Assembly: GCA_913778495.1 (NCBI GenBank)
Contig: CAJYVD010000035.1
Span: forward strand, 1-64,000
Source: an uncultured Pantoea sp.
GTDB lineage: Bacteria; Pseudomonadota; Gammaproteobacteria; Enterobacterales; Enterobacteriaceae
Direction of reading: 5' to 3'
DNA: 64,000 nt
Made by a program: the position numbers and the translations under genes. The notes under the pieces were generated by a model. The model was given only the letters and a program-made list of their open reading frames with translations, was not told where the DNA came from and searched no databases. Below, piece by piece: positions 28,287-37,920 of the stretch (position 1 is its first letter; each line of letters begins with the position of its first letter).

Positions 28287-31040
28287 ATGAATAACACTCG
28301 GATTTCCTTTTCTATTCGATTTTATAAAGATGCATTGATTACCGCAGGGCTGGTATTAAGTACGGGAAGTGTTGCCTGGAGCGCGAATAATACTTTATTA
28401 ATCGATCAGCAAGACATATCCACCTCAGTTGATAATAGTTCTGCGCTTTATGTTGAAAACGGCGGCTATGCACAGGTTACTAACTCAACGCTAACGGCGT
28501 CGGGCGCCGTGGATAATGGCTTTTATGCCACCGGCAGCGGAACGCTATTAGATCTTGAAAACAGTAAAATTATTACTAATGCCAACGCGGGTTCGGCCGC
28601 CGTCATTCGCGACGGCGCACACGCCAATCTCTATCAGGTTGATGTTCACTCTACTATGCGGGGCATTGATGCCATCGGCGCAAGCTTTAAAGGTGAAGAC
28701 ATTCATGTCATCACCAACGGCCATGACGGTATTTACAGTGGTAAAGACGCTTCAGGTTGGTTGAAAAACAGCCAGATAAAAGTAAGCGGTCTAAATGGAA
28801 CCGCTGCTTTTGCCGACGCGGGCTATCTCAACGTGCAGGACGCTGAAATTATTTTGCTGGATAACAGCACAGCATTTGCTACTGAAAATAACGGGGTGCT
28901 GGAGTTGCAAGGTGGAGAGATAACGGGAAAAGAAGGCGGTACGTTATTTGATATTCGCCACAGTGGAACCCTTTCTGCCGAAGACTTTAAAGCCAAATTG
29001 AGTAAGGGTTCCGGTGACGTCAATAATACGTTCCTCAAATTCAACTACACCACAGAGAATACGAATCTGTATTTTAATCGCGCGCAGATTGATATTTCAG
29101 GCCAAAGCGCCGTCGGCATTATGGCAGAGAAATCTTTCGGTCATGTTAATATTGACAATACGCGGCTCTCTCTGCCGGAAGGCACTGCAATAATCGTCGG
29201 CAATAAATCTGACTTTACGGTGAATCTTAACCATGCCGAGATCCTGAGTAAGACCTTATTGGTTAACCGTTACACAGACGGCGACGCGGATTTTATTCCT
29301 CAAACGCTCGCCCTTCATGCTAACAATGGCTCAGTATTACAGGGTAATGTCTCTCTTCTGCAGGCGAAAAACCAACATCATCAGATTAGTCTCGACAATG
29401 GTTCCCTATTGCAAGGCGGTGTTCAGGGCCTGCATTCGCTCACTTTAGATCATAACAGCCGCTGGGAAATTACGGCCGACTCATCGCTAGATGACCTGAA
29501 AATCAGTCATAGCGAGCTAAGTTTTGACCGTAATACAGACGGATTCAAGACGCTGACCATTGCGGGTGATTATGCGGCAGAGAATGCCAAAATGTCGTTC
29601 AATGGGGCGTTAGCCGACGACAGCTCGCCCACTGATAAAGTGCATATTCTCGGCAGTAGCAGCGGCGTGACTGACGTGGTGGTTAACAATGTCGGCGGCA
29701 AAGGCGCTCAAACCGTGGAAGGGGTTACGCTCATTCACGTTGACGGTGAACCCGGTGGTACGTTCAGACAAGCAGGCCGCATTGTGGCCGGTGCGTACGA
29801 TTACACGTTACAGCAAAGCAAAGACCGCCAACGCTGGATACTGACCAGTGCGCAGCAGCTTAAGCTGGGTTTACCGGATCCTGATGAACCCGGGTCTGCT
29901 GTTCCGTTGAAGAGTGAAAAGCCAGGCGAGAAAGTGCAGCCGGTAAACAGTAACACCGCGCCAGTCACATCCACAGAGGAAGCCGCAACCCGCACGCCAG
30001 TTGTCGACACAGGAACGAAAACGCAACCTTCATCCACTGCGCCATCGCTCCACATTACTCCTGGTGAATCTAAAGAACCAATTCATCTGGCTGAGCCTGT
30101 CGCTAAGGCAATGATCGTGCGTCCTGAAGCCGCGGGCTATCTTGCCAACGCGGCTGCGGCAAATACGCTTTTCGGTGCCGCGCTGAGCGATCGACTTTAC
30201 CGTGGCGATGAAAAATTATGGCTTCGTAGCGTTGCCGGACGCAACCAGTTCACTGAATCGAGCCGTCAAATTGCCACACGCGGCCATTACGCGGCGTTGA
30301 TTTTGGGGACGGACGTGCTGGATAGCCGTTTCAGCGCATCTGATCGGCTGCGCGTGGGCGTCATGGCCGGTACAGGCCAGGCACAAAACGTGTCACGATC
30401 GTCTGTGACGGGGTATCAAGCCCGATCGAGCACGCGCGGATACGGCTTTGGCGCCTATGCCAACTGGCAGCAGCGTGAACGAGACCAGAATGGCGCCTAC
30501 ATCGACAGCTGGCTGATGTATAACACCTTCGCGAATAGCGTTTCTGGCGAGGGTCTTGGTCAGGAGCATTACCGCTCTCATGGGTTTACCGGGGCAAACG
30601 AGTTGGGTTATCGAGCGAAAGTAGCGAGCTTCAACGCTGACTTCGCGCTGTGGTTGCAGCCGAAAGCCAGCGTGAGCTGGCACGGCGTATCCGCGGGGGC
30701 GTTCAAAGAGCGTAACGGCACCAGGGTAAACGATCGCACTGCACGCGGTCTACAAACCTCACTGGGTCTGCGTGCGTCGTTGTTAGCAAGTGAAAACGTT
30801 AATACAGCCCTGCTGCCATCGGTTGAAGTCAATTGGATCCACAACAGCAGCGCGCCGAGTGTGTCGCTGGACGGTGCAAAAGTCACGCAGGCGGGCGTTG
30901 ATAACCGCATGGAAGTCAAAGCGGGTATCGACGCCAGAGTGAATAAAAACGTGAGTCTGTGGGCCGGTGTGGCCTACCAGCAGGGAGCACATGGCTACCG
31001 TGATACCCGAGGTGTAATAGGGTTAAAGGTGAACTTTTAA
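28287..31040 (+). CDS. Pertactin/AIDA-type autotransporter
   Basis: A 917-aa type V secreted protein. A signal peptide (about 1-32, ending SVAWSA) is followed by a repetitive beta-helix passenger (about 35-590) rich in short Asn/Gly/Ser turns, with no protease motif visible. A Pro/Thr/Ser-rich linker (about 595-640) leads to a C-terminal beta-barrel (about 650-917). The barrel has the AANTLFGAALSDRL autochaperone/helix segment and a terminal VIGLKVNF with aromatic last residue. It is a probable adhesin or biofilm factor. The start at 28287 gives a proper signal peptide; an upstream TTG at 28278 with AGGG before it is an alternative. It lies 169 bp after the EvgS-like gene on the same strand, as virulence adhesins do under BvgAS control. 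Confidence 0.85.
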   Translation: MNNTRISFSIRFYKDALITAGLVLSTGSVAWSANNTLLIDQQDISTSVDNSSALYVENGGYAQVTNSTLTASGAVDNGFYATGSGTLLDLENSKIITNANAGSAAVIRDGAHANLYQVDVHSTMRGIDAIGASFKGEDIHVITNGHDGIYSGKDASGWLKNSQIKVSGLNGTAAFADAGYLNVQDAEIILLDNSTAFATENNGVLELQGGEITGKEGGTLFDIRHSGTLSAEDFKAKLSKGSGDVNNTFLKFNYTTENTNLYFNRAQIDISGQSAVGIMAEKSFGHVNIDNTRLSLPEGTAIIVGNKSDFTVNLNHAEILSKTLLVNRYTDGDADFIPQTLALHANNGSVLQGNVSLLQAKNQHHQISLDNGSLLQGGVQGLHSLTLDHNSRWEITADSSLDDLKISHSELSFDRNTDGFKTLTIAGDYAAENAKMSFNGALADDSSPTDKVHILGSSSGVTDVVVNNVGGKGAQTVEGVTLIHVDGEPGGTFRQAGRIVAGAYDYTLQQSKDRQRWILTSAQQLKLGLPDPDEPGSAVPLKSEKPGEKVQPVNSNTAPVTSTEEAATRTPVVDTGTKTQPSSTAPSLHITPGESKEPIHLAEPVAKAMIVRPEAAGYLANAAAANTLFGAALSDRLYRGDEKLWLRSVAGRNQFTESSRQIATRGHYAALILGTDVLDSRFSASDRLRVGVMAGTGQAQNVSRSSVTGYQARSSTRGYGFGAYANWQQRERDQNGAYIDSWLMYNTFANSVSGEGLGQEHYRSHGFTGANELGYRAKVASFNADFALWLQPKASVSWHGVSAGAFKERNGTRVNDRTARGLQTSLGLRASLLASENVNTALLPSVEVNWIHNSSAPSVSLDGAKVTQAGVDNRMEVKAGIDARVNKNVSLWAGVAYQQGAHGYRDTRGVIGLKVNF

Positions 31041-31131
31041 CGATGTGTTTCACTTCAGGCGTCGTGTAAGAAGCCGCAACTGGATGAAGAGACGACGGGA
31101 AGGCGATCAAACAGGCCCTTCACGTCTCGTT

Positions 31132-31156
31132 GCCCGGCGCTGCCGGGCATCTTTCT
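31132..31156 (+). terminator. Terminator after the autotransporter
   Basis: The 7-bp stem GCCCGGC/GCCGGGC (31132-31138, 31142-31148) has a 3-nt loop and is followed by ATCTTTCTT. It lies about 90 bp beyond the autotransporter stop. Confidence 0.7.
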
Positions 31157-31250
31157 TGTTTGACCTCATATTCTTCATCTGAAGCTAAAGTTGATGTGGT
31201 TTTTTAACGATACATATAAATGTATGTTGTAACTTAATGCTGCTTTTGTA

Positions 31251-32483
31251 CTATCTCGTCTGCCCAAACACAGGCAGCCAGTCTAGCCAGGTCAGTAGCC
31301 ATGCCAAAATGTTTAATCCGCCAAACAGCAACACCAGCAAGATAGCTGGCTTCGCGCGCGGCATTGACATAAAGCGTCGCGCGGCTTTACGCGCCAGCAG
31401 AGCCGGACAGATCACCGCCCATAATGTCGCGAAGAGCCCGGCAAAACCGATCGCCGCCACAAAGCCATCGGGCCAGAAAAGCGAGGCCATCAGCGGCGGT
31501 AAAAATGTTACTGCTGCTGTTTTAAGCCGTGCGGAGAGTGAGTCCCCCCATCCCAGGCGATCGCGCACGAAATCAAACAGTCCAGCTGTAACGCCAAGAA
31601 AGGAGGCGATCACAGCAAAATGGGAAAACAGGGACAGCATGATCTTCGCCCCACTGCTGGTTTGATTAGCCCCAAGGGCAGACATCAACGCAGCGATATC
31701 GCCGCCCTGCTGCACAATCTGTGGAAAGGCGCTACGCGGCACATTGCCCATGGTGCAGGTAAGCCAAAAGACATACAGCGCCAGTGATAACACCGTGCCC
31801 AGCGTAAGCGCCTGAGTTAGCTTGCCGCGATGACGACGGTAGTAACGGACCAGACCGGTAATATTTCCATGATAGCCAAATGAGGCGAGGCAAAATGGCA
31901 GTACGCCTAACGCATAAGGCCAATAACGATCGCCCGTCGGCGGTGAGGTAAATAAAGATGGCGCATTAATCTGCATCAGTAATCCGCCGAACAGCAGGAG
32001 CAACAATACAATTTTAACGAGCACACACCCGGTCACCAGACGGCTCACCTCCCGCGTACCCAAACACACCACCGCAGCTACGCATAGCGTCAAGATGATT
32101 TTGGTGGCGCCGACAGAAAATGGAACGCCCAATTGGTTGAGCGAATGTTGATAAACCGGTCCGCTGGCCGAGATATAGGCGTAAGTCAAAATGCCCAACA
32201 CAAACAGTATGCTGAGTCCGTTAACGCGGGCCCAGCCGCGCCCCAGTAAATCACGCGTGATAGTGTCATACCCTGCGCCTGACGGATACTGCACGCTGAC
32301 CTGCATAAACAGCAAGCCGGAAAGCAACATAGCGCCCCAGCTGAAGGCCAGCAGCAGCAACGACCAGCCAAACCAAGCGCCTGCCATCACCACCGGTAAG
32401 GTAAACATGCCCGCCCCCACCACGGTGCCGCAGATCATCATCGCCCCCCACCACACCGATGGTTGACGCATACGTTCTGGCAT
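31251..32483 (-). CDS. mtr: Aromatic amino acid permease (Mtr/TnaB type)
   Basis: A 410-aa inner-membrane symporter of the hydroxy/aromatic amino acid permease family. It resembles E. coli Mtr and TnaB: GAGMFTLPVVMAGAWFGWS near the N-terminus, DTITRDLLGRGWARVNGLSI, ILTYAYISASGPVYQH, PFCLASFGYHGNITGLVRYY, MGNVPRSAF and a C-terminal LPVFG. About eleven hydrophobic segments are visible. Tryptophan is the most likely substrate, with tyrosine or indole-related compounds possible. It is a single gene. No TrpR/TyrR box was identified with confidence. Confidence 0.85.
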   Translation of the reverse strand: MPERMRQPSVWWGAMMICGTVVGAGMFTLPVVMAGAWFGWSLLLLAFSWGAMLLSGLLFMQVSVQYPSGAGYDTITRDLLGRGWARVNGLSILFVLGILTYAYISASGPVYQHSLNQLGVPFSVGATKIILTLCVAAVVCLGTREVSRLVTGCVLVKIVLLLLLFGGLLMQINAPSLFTSPPTGDRYWPYALGVLPFCLASFGYHGNITGLVRYYRRHRGKLTQALTLGTVLSLALYVFWLTCTMGNVPRSAFPQIVQQGGDIAALMSALGANQTSSGAKIMLSLFSHFAVIASFLGVTAGLFDFVRDRLGWGDSLSARLKTAAVTFLPPLMASLFWPDGFVAAIGFAGLFATLWAVICPALLARKAARRFMSMPRAKPAILLVLLFGGLNILAWLLTWLDWLPVFGQTR

Positions 32484-32569
32484 CTCAAATTTCCTGAAAA
32501 ATCATAAAGGCGCGATGATACAGCGTAAGGAGAGAAAGTCAGAATGTCGCAGTGAGGTTATTTTTAACG

Positions 32570-32625
32570 GGCTGTCAGCGTGGGCTGACAGCCAATACGA
32601 CGCGCCGTTTCAGGGAAAACGGCGC
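32570..32625. repeat. Two adjacent hairpins between the permease and oxidoreductase genes
   Basis: GGCTGTCAGC/GCTGACAGCC (32570-32579, 32584-32593) and GCGCCGTTT/AAACGGCGC (32602-32610, 32617-32625) are perfect inverted repeats just downstream of the minus-strand oxidoreductase stop (32637). They are probable terminator or mRNA-stabilising structures. Neither has a clear T-tract on the minus strand. Confidence 0.5.
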
Positions 32626-32636
32626 ACAAGGCGCCC

Positions 32637-33650
32637 TTACGCGTAAAACGCAGGGCGCGCTGGCATGGAAATGGCCACGATATCTCCGCTGTTTTGCGCC
32701 GCCAGGCAAGCATCGGCCGCCACCGCCGCGGCATAGCCATCCCAGGCGGAAGGGCCGCTGATCTGCCCCGCTAGCGCACCGGTAATGAAATCTTGCAGTT
32801 CGACGTCATACGCCGCGATAAAGCGCTGTTTCCAGTCGGTCAGGATGCCGCTGGCCAGCGTGGCCGCGCGGCGCGTTTGCACCGACATCGGCTCAGGCAG
32901 ACGCGCGATCCCGCTCTCACCGACCACTTCACACTGGATATCATAGCCGTACTGGCAATTGACAAAGATTTCCACATCAATGCGCACGCCCTGTGCCGTT
33001 TCCAGCAGCACGATCTGCGGATCGTTGAGGTGCGACGACGCGCGTGACGTTTTGCGCGGATACACCACCTGCGCACTGACATAGTCATCGTTGAGTAACC
33101 AGCGGAGCACGTCAAGTTCATGAATGAGCGTGTCGGTAATCGCCATATCCGTGGTGTAGGCCTCACCCACAGACGGATTGCGATGCGCGCAGTGCAGCAT
33201 AAGGGGTTGACCTATCTCGCCCTGCTCTAGGACCTGTTTGAGCGCGCGGTAGCCGCTGTCATAAGGCCGCATAAAGCCCACCTGCACGAGCCTTTTGCCT
33301 GCGGCCATTTCCGCTTCAATAATGTTCATGCAGCCTTGTGCCGTGACGGCCAGGGGCTTTTCGCAAAAGACGGCTTTTCCCGCGTTAACTGCGGCAAGCA
33401 CGAAGGCTTCGTGCGTGGGGCCCCACGATGTCACCATCACCGCCTGCACTGACGGCGAGGCAATGAGATCGTCCGGGTTGTCGTAGATTGTCGCCTGTAA
33501 GTCCAGTTCGCGGTTAACCTGCTCGCACTGGCTGCGATTGATGTCATTCAGTGCCACCACTTTTGCGTGGCGCAGCACGTGGCTGCAGCGGCGAATATGT
33601 TCACGCCCAATGGCACCGGTGCCGATGACGCCGAGGTTGAGGATCATCAC
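32637..33650 (-). CDS. Gfo/Idh/MocA-family oxidoreductase (inositol dehydrogenase-like)
   Basis: A 337-aa NAD(P)-dependent dehydrogenase. The N-terminal Rossmann fold has GVIGTGAIG (about 7-15). The catalytic Lys is in VFCEKPLAV (about 94-102). The C-terminal domain has [14 protein letters not shown], with the conserved Asp/His typical of inositol 2-dehydrogenase (IolG) and related sugar dehydrogenases. It follows a TIM-barrel isomerase-like gene by 26 bp on the same strand, forming a two-gene catabolic unit. The substrate could be an inositol or another polyol; the rest of an iol pathway is not in the window. The start has AAGGAAT upstream. Confidence 0.86.
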   Translation of the reverse strand: MMILNLGVIGTGAIGREHIRRCSHVLRHAKVVALNDINRSQCEQVNRELDLQATIYDNPDDLIASPSVQAVMVTSWGPTHEAFVLAAVNAGKAVFCEKPLAVTAQGCMNIIEAEMAAGKRLVQVGFMRPYDSGYRALKQVLEQGEIGQPLMLHCAHRNPSVGEAYTTDMAITDTLIHELDVLRWLLNDDYVSAQVVYPRKTSRASSHLNDPQIVLLETAQGVRIDVEIFVNCQYGYDIQCEVVGESGIARLPEPMSVQTRRAATLASGILTDWKQRFIAAYDVELQDFITGALAGQISGPSAWDGYAAAVAADACLAAQNSGDIVAISMPARPAFYA

Positions 33651-33676
33651 AATTCCTTAGTCCATTATGGAGAATA

Positions 33677-34498
33677 TTACTGATTGAGGTAGTCAATGCT
33701 GTGCTGGATTTCGCGCGCAATGTCGTCTTCAAGCCATGCTTCCATGCAGGAAGAGAACGGCTCAAAGGCATACAGACCGCGATAACCGCGCGCTTCCAGC
33801 CGAGCGACCTGCTCTTTGGAGCCGAGGCGATCTTGCGCACTCAACATGACGCGCTCTTCATCAGTGAGCTGCGGCGTTGGACGCGTGTCCACCACGCCGG
33901 AAAGGTGCACTAACCCGATATTTGCGACGTCAACGCCGCTGTCGAACTCCTGCTCAGCCTTCTCATACAGGTAGTGATGGAAGGTATCTAACACGATTTT
34001 AAACGGCACCCCGGCTTCGCTAATCAACCGCTGCGTCAGCGCCGCTGAACGCAAAGCGCTTTGCGGAAAGCCCAAAGGCTCAACCAGACCCGCAATACCA
34101 TATTCGGCGAACAGCGGCCCGAGCGTTTTGAGTGCCGACACCGTCTGCGCATCGGAGACAGGCGTGCCGTCGTTAAGAGGACACAGTACCAGCGCTTTCG
34201 CGCCCGTTTGCCGTGCGTCTTCGAGCAAGCGGCGGGTGCGCGCAAGCACCGCCTCGGTGAGCTGATTAAAGGGATAAACCGCGTTGATGGTTTCGATCGA
34301 GAGAGCATGCTGCGCGGCCAACTCGCGCACCGCTTCGCCGCTCAATTCATCGGTCACGCTGCCGCTTTTCATGTCGTTGCGCAGCTCCACGTGGCGCAAA
34401 CCCAGCCCGCTCACCAGCGTGAAAAATTGCGCAATACTCAGGCCAGGTGCGATTTTGCGGTTGATGCAGAATCGTTCATTGCTGATTTTATTCGTCAT
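33677..34498 (-). CDS. Sugar phosphate isomerase/epimerase-like TIM-barrel protein
   Basis: A 273-aa protein of the xylose-isomerase-like TIM-barrel family (IolE/IolH/IolI relatives). The segments LRHVELRND, LVEPLGFPQSALRS, FKIVLDTFHHYLYE, VHLSGVVD and YRGLYAFEPFS carry the Glu/Asp/His metal ligands of the family. The start at 34498 (MTNKISNERF) has AGGAAAT upstream; a longer frame continues into unrelated sequence. It is translated just before the Idh-like dehydrogenase and should act in the same pathway, for example on a keto-inositol or keto-sugar. The exact reaction is unknown. Confidence 0.82.
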   Translation of the reverse strand: MTNKISNERFCINRKIAPGLSIAQFFTLVSGLGLRHVELRNDMKSGSVTDELSGEAVRELAAQHALSIETINAVYPFNQLTEAVLARTRRLLEDARQTGAKALVLCPLNDGTPVSDAQTVSALKTLGPLFAEYGIAGLVEPLGFPQSALRSAALTQRLISEAGVPFKIVLDTFHHYLYEKAEQEFDSGVDVANIGLVHLSGVVDTRPTPQLTDEERVMLSAQDRLGSKEQVARLEARGYRGLYAFEPFSSCMEAWLEDDIAREIQHSIDYLNQ

Positions 34499-34629
34499 GC
34501 TATTTCCTGAAATGATCGGCTTTATCGAGAGAACCAAGGGAAACACGCGAAAATCATAGAGGGTCTGCACGCCGCTGACGCGCGCAAGCTTGATGGAATT
34601 GCATCAATGTACGCGTCCGTGAGGAGCGC

Positions 34630-34666
34630 AAAAAAAAAGCGCAAAAGCGTGTATTCGCTCTTGCGC
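34630..34666 (-). terminator. Intrinsic terminator of the arn operon
   Basis: An 11-bp stem with one mismatch, GCGCAAGAGCG/CGCTTTTGCGC on the minus strand (34656-34666, 34639-34649), has a 6-nt loop and is followed by nine T. It sits 20 bp beyond the arnF stop. Confidence 0.92.
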
Positions 34667-34685
34667 CTGAGGCCTGAAGAGTGCG

Positions 34686-35045
34686 TTATTTGCGCGCGGG
34701 TAATGAGACGCACAGCAGCCCGGCGACAATACAGATCACGCCCGCCAGGCTCTGCCAGTGAAAGGGTTCTGTAAACTGCGGCAGCAGGATAGCCGCCAGC
34801 CATACCAGCACATAGCTCAGGCTGAGTAGCGGGTAAAGGCGATTCAGCGGCATGTGGCGCAGCGCCAACATCCAGAACAGCATCGACAGCCCATACAGGC
34901 CGAGTCCGAGCGCCAACCGCAATACGGCTTCAGGGTGGCTTGCCAGCAGCGTCAGCGGTGGAAAATTGCTCATGGTCGCACGCAGCGTGAGCTGCGCCAG
35001 CGTGACCAGCAGTACGCTGGTGAGCGCCAGAAACACCCCTTTCAT
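34686..35045 (-). CDS. arnF: ArnF, undecaprenyl-phosphate-L-Ara4N flippase subunit
   Basis: A 119-aa small four-helix membrane protein of the SMR/EmrE type that pairs with ArnE to move undecaprenyl-phosphate-4-amino-4-deoxy-L-arabinose across the inner membrane. The start at 35045 (MKGVFLALTSVLLVTLAQLTLR) overlaps the arnE stop by 4 bp (ATGA). Hydrophobic segments lie at about 4-24, 38-56, 63-82 and 90-108. It is the last gene of the operon, followed by a strong terminator. Confidence 0.9.
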   Translation of the reverse strand: MKGVFLALTSVLLVTLAQLTLRATMSNFPPLTLLASHPEAVLRLALGLGLYGLSMLFWMLALRHMPLNRLYPLLSLSYVLVWLAAILLPQFTEPFHWQSLAGVICIVAGLLCVSLPARK

Positions 35046-35374
35046 AAATAGCTTCCCATCAGCGCGACGCCCATGACGATTATCCCCGTCCCGATCCACT
35101 GCCGCAGCGTAAAGGTCTCGCGCCAGATGACGCGCGCAGCCACCGCGACCAGTACAAAGTTCAGACTTAGCATCGGATAGGCCACGCTCACCGGCACCGC
35201 TTTCAATACCGCCAGCCACAGCAGCATCGCCACGCCCAGCAGCAGCAAACTCAGCCCCACCCAGAGGATGAGGCCACGCTTATCGTGTCGCAGACTCACC
35301 AGCGCCGCCTGTTTCTGGCACAGTTGGGCGGCGCAGCTTAGCAGGCTTACCAGCAGGATCAGCAGCAGATTCAT
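35042..35374 (-). CDS. arnE: ArnE, undecaprenyl-phosphate-L-Ara4N flippase subunit
   Basis: A 110-aa four-helix SMR-like inner-membrane protein (MNLLLILLVSLLSCAAQLCQKQAAL; AYPMLSLNFVLVAVAARVIW; GTGIIVMGVALMGS) and partner of ArnF in lipid-linked Ara4N translocation. It overlaps arnT by 4 bp upstream and arnF by 4 bp downstream, so the three are translationally coupled. The length is normal for the family. Confidence 0.92.
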   Translation of the reverse strand: MNLLLILLVSLLSCAAQLCQKQAALVSLRHDKRGLILWVGLSLLLLGVAMLLWLAVLKAVPVSVAYPMLSLNFVLVAVAARVIWRETFTLRQWIGTGIIVMGVALMGSYL

Positions 35375-37017
35375 GGTGCGGCGTTATACCCGTAATAAAC
35401 CAGGCGCCCTTGTCGATAAACATCATCCGGCGGTGGCAGTGTGGCATCGGGCGTCGGCTGGTGTGAATCCAACAGCATCACCAGCGCGACACGTCCCTGG
35501 CGGCGATGTTCACGCAGCCAGTCGGCAAAGGCTTGCCCATCGACATAGCGTGATTGCGCATCGGGATAGCTCAGACCGTATTGCAACTCGCCTTTGGCGT
35601 CGAAAAAGGTGATATCGCTGCGGCGCGCTTCCCAAGAAACAGCGGCGGCAATGCCAGGATTATCCACCAGCACGTAGCGGCTGTCGGCAAGCTGTCGATG
35701 AATGGCCTGAACGAAACTCTGCGGCTGTTTGCTATCGCGAACTTTGTGCGGTATCGCGAAGCCCACCAATAGCGCCAGCGCCAGCGGGCACAGCGCCGCG
35801 AACTGCCAGCGGCCGGATTTCAGGCTCAGCGCGCCCATAATGCCCCAGCCGGCAAACGCCAGCGTAGCGCAGACCAACGCCGTCGTATCGTCACTGCCGT
35901 ATACCGGATGTTTGGCAATACCCCAAGGCGCAATCACCAATAGCGTAATCAGCGTCGTGACGATGCCGAACAGCAGATTAATCCAGCCATTGACGCGAAA
36001 GGCCCGCGCGGACGCTTTCTGCGCATAGTGGGCCATCAGCAGCGCCAGCGGCGCAAAACACGGCAGGATGTAGGTCGGCAGTTTACCCTTGGCGATGCTA
36101 AAGAAGACAAAGGGCAGTACCACCCAACTCAGTAAATATGCCCCGCCAGCGTGATCGCTGCGCTGCTGCCAGGCGCTCTTTAACGAGCCGGGCAACAGCG
36201 CCAGCCACGGCATAGCGCCGGCCAGCAGCACCGGAATGTAGTACCAGAAAGGGGCTTTATGTTGGGCATCGGCTTCGGCAAAACGCTGAATGTGTTCCAC
36301 CCAGAAGAAGTAGTGCCAGAAATCCCCTTCCTGACGATGGATCGCCAGCGCCCACGGCGCACTGGCTGCGGCGGCAACCAGAACAGTAAAGGGACCCCAG
36401 CGCAGCAATTCGCCGATACGTCGTTGCCACAGCGCCCACGGCACAATCGCCAGCACCGGTACCGCCAACGCCAAAAAGCCTTTGGTCATAAAGCCCATGG
36501 CACAGGCTAATCCCAACAGCAGATAACCGATAAAGCGCTGCCGCGTCGTCACGGCTTGCGCTGCATACCAGTAGCTGCACATGGCGGCAATCAGCCAGAG
36601 CTGTAGGATCGGATCCAGCACGGCATAGGTGCCAATGCCGTACACCAGCAGTGAAGTCAGAAAAATGACGCTGGCGGTTAAGGCCACTTTACGGCTGGCA
36701 AACATCTGCTGTGCCAACCAGTAAACCAGCATGGCGGTGAGCGTCGTACAGAAGATTGATCCCGCACGGACACCGAAATTGGTATGCCCAAACAGCCACT
36801 GCCCAATGTTGTTAACCCAGTAACCGGCTATCGGTTTTTCAAAATAGCGCAGGTCAAAGAAGTGCGGCACGATCCAGTCGCCGCGCATCAGCATCTCGCG
36901 GCTGATCTCGGCATAACGGGTTTCGTCAGGCTGCCATAAGCTGCGAAATTCGATGGGTATCAGATAATAGAGCGCAAAAAGCGCCACAAGCAGGGTGATT
37001 TTACTACCTGTTCGCAT
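35371..37017 (-). CDS. arnT: ArnT, lipid A Ara4N transferase
   Basis: Inner-membrane GT-C glycosyltransferase (548 aa) that transfers 4-amino-4-deoxy-L-arabinose from the undecaprenyl carrier to lipid A phosphates, lowering the negative charge and giving polymyxin resistance. The first periplasmic loop holds FRSLWQPDETRYAEISREML, with the Asp-Glu pair needed for catalysis, and EKPIAGYWVNN follows. About twelve transmembrane segments precede a soluble C-terminal domain (about 440-548). It starts 12 bp after arnD and overlaps arnE. Confidence 0.95.
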   Translation of the reverse strand: MRTGSKITLLVALFALYYLIPIEFRSLWQPDETRYAEISREMLMRGDWIVPHFFDLRYFEKPIAGYWVNNIGQWLFGHTNFGVRAGSIFCTTLTAMLVYWLAQQMFASRKVALTASVIFLTSLLVYGIGTYAVLDPILQLWLIAAMCSYWYAAQAVTTRQRFIGYLLLGLACAMGFMTKGFLALAVPVLAIVPWALWQRRIGELLRWGPFTVLVAAAASAPWALAIHRQEGDFWHYFFWVEHIQRFAEADAQHKAPFWYYIPVLLAGAMPWLALLPGSLKSAWQQRSDHAGGAYLLSWVVLPFVFFSIAKGKLPTYILPCFAPLALLMAHYAQKASARAFRVNGWINLLFGIVTTLITLLVIAPWGIAKHPVYGSDDTTALVCATLAFAGWGIMGALSLKSGRWQFAALCPLALALLVGFAIPHKVRDSKQPQSFVQAIHRQLADSRYVLVDNPGIAAAVSWEARRSDITFFDAKGELQYGLSYPDAQSRYVDGQAFADWLREHRRQGRVALVMLLDSHQPTPDATLPPPDDVYRQGRLVYYGYNAAP

Positions 37018-37029
37018 CCTTGTTTCCTG

Positions 37030-37920
37030 TTAGAGAGAGGCCTGATATCCCAGCCAGCCTTCGCGGCCGGGCAAATGGCCACGCACCACTTTACCGCGCG
37101 GGAGCGTGCTGAGATCGTCCGGTAACAGTTGGCTCAGTGGGCAAAACGCGATCCCCTGCTCGCGCGCGCGCTTGAGCAGTTCACTGAACGCGTTAATCCC
37201 CACAATGCCTTCCACTTCTGCATGAATGGTATAGACCGGCGTACCGGTATCCGCGTGGATTTGTGCGAGGATGAAATCGTTGTAGTCCGCCGCACTGACG
37301 GACTGGCCAACGACTTCGTCCCACGTGGGCAACGTCACCGGAATTTGTACCGCGCCGTCACTGCCGTCACGCATCACCGGCACAAAGGGCCCGCTGCCGC
37401 GACAATCGCTGTTGTAGCGAAACCCGAAAGACTGTTTCGCCTGCACCACGCGTTGATCGGCGCGCCAGCCAGCGACGGCGGAACACGTGACCTTGTCACC
37501 GATAATCGCCTCCAGCGCCGTTTTACCGCGTGAAATCTGCGCATGCAGCTTCTCTTCCGGCCATACGCCAGCCCACGTTTGCCAGGCAAAGTGATCCCAT
37601 GCGTGCAGCCCCACTTCATGATGATCCGCCGTGGCGCGGATGATCTCCTCCAGGCCACGGCCAATTTCACGTCCCGGCCACGCGGTGCCGGCGAGCAAAA
37701 TATCCCATCCATAAAGAGACGCGGCGCGCGAGCGCAGCATTTTCCACAAAAAGCGCGGCTTTAGCAGGCGCCATAAATGGCGCCCCATATTGTCCGGCCC
37801 TACGGTGAAAAAGAAACTGGCTTGCAGCTGATGCAGGCTGAATTGCTCAAGCAGCGCCGGTACGCCGTGTTGGGTACCGCGCCAGGTATCGACATCAACG
37901 CGCAACCCGACTTTTCTCAT
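37030..37920 (-). CDS. arnD: ArnD, undecaprenyl-phosphate-L-Ara4FN deformylase
   Basis: A 296-aa polysaccharide-deacetylase-like (NodB fold) enzyme that removes the formyl group from undecaprenyl-phosphate-Ara4FN after ArnC. It opens with [22 protein letters not shown] (metal-binding Asp residues). Mid-protein, [13 protein letters not shown] carries the His-x3-His metal pair typical of NodB. It overlaps arnA by 4 bp and matches E. coli ArnD in length. Confidence 0.95.
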   Translation of the reverse strand: MRKVGLRVDVDTWRGTQHGVPALLEQFSLHQLQASFFFTVGPDNMGRHLWRLLKPRFLWKMLRSRAASLYGWDILLAGTAWPGREIGRGLEEIIRATADHHEVGLHAWDHFAWQTWAGVWPEEKLHAQISRGKTALEAIIGDKVTCSAVAGWRADQRVVQAKQSFGFRYNSDCRGSGPFVPVMRDGSDGAVQIPVTLPTWDEVVGQSVSAADYNDFILAQIHADTGTPVYTIHAEVEGIVGINAFSELLKRAREQGIAFCPLSQLLPDDLSTLPRGKVVRGHLPGREGWLGYQASL

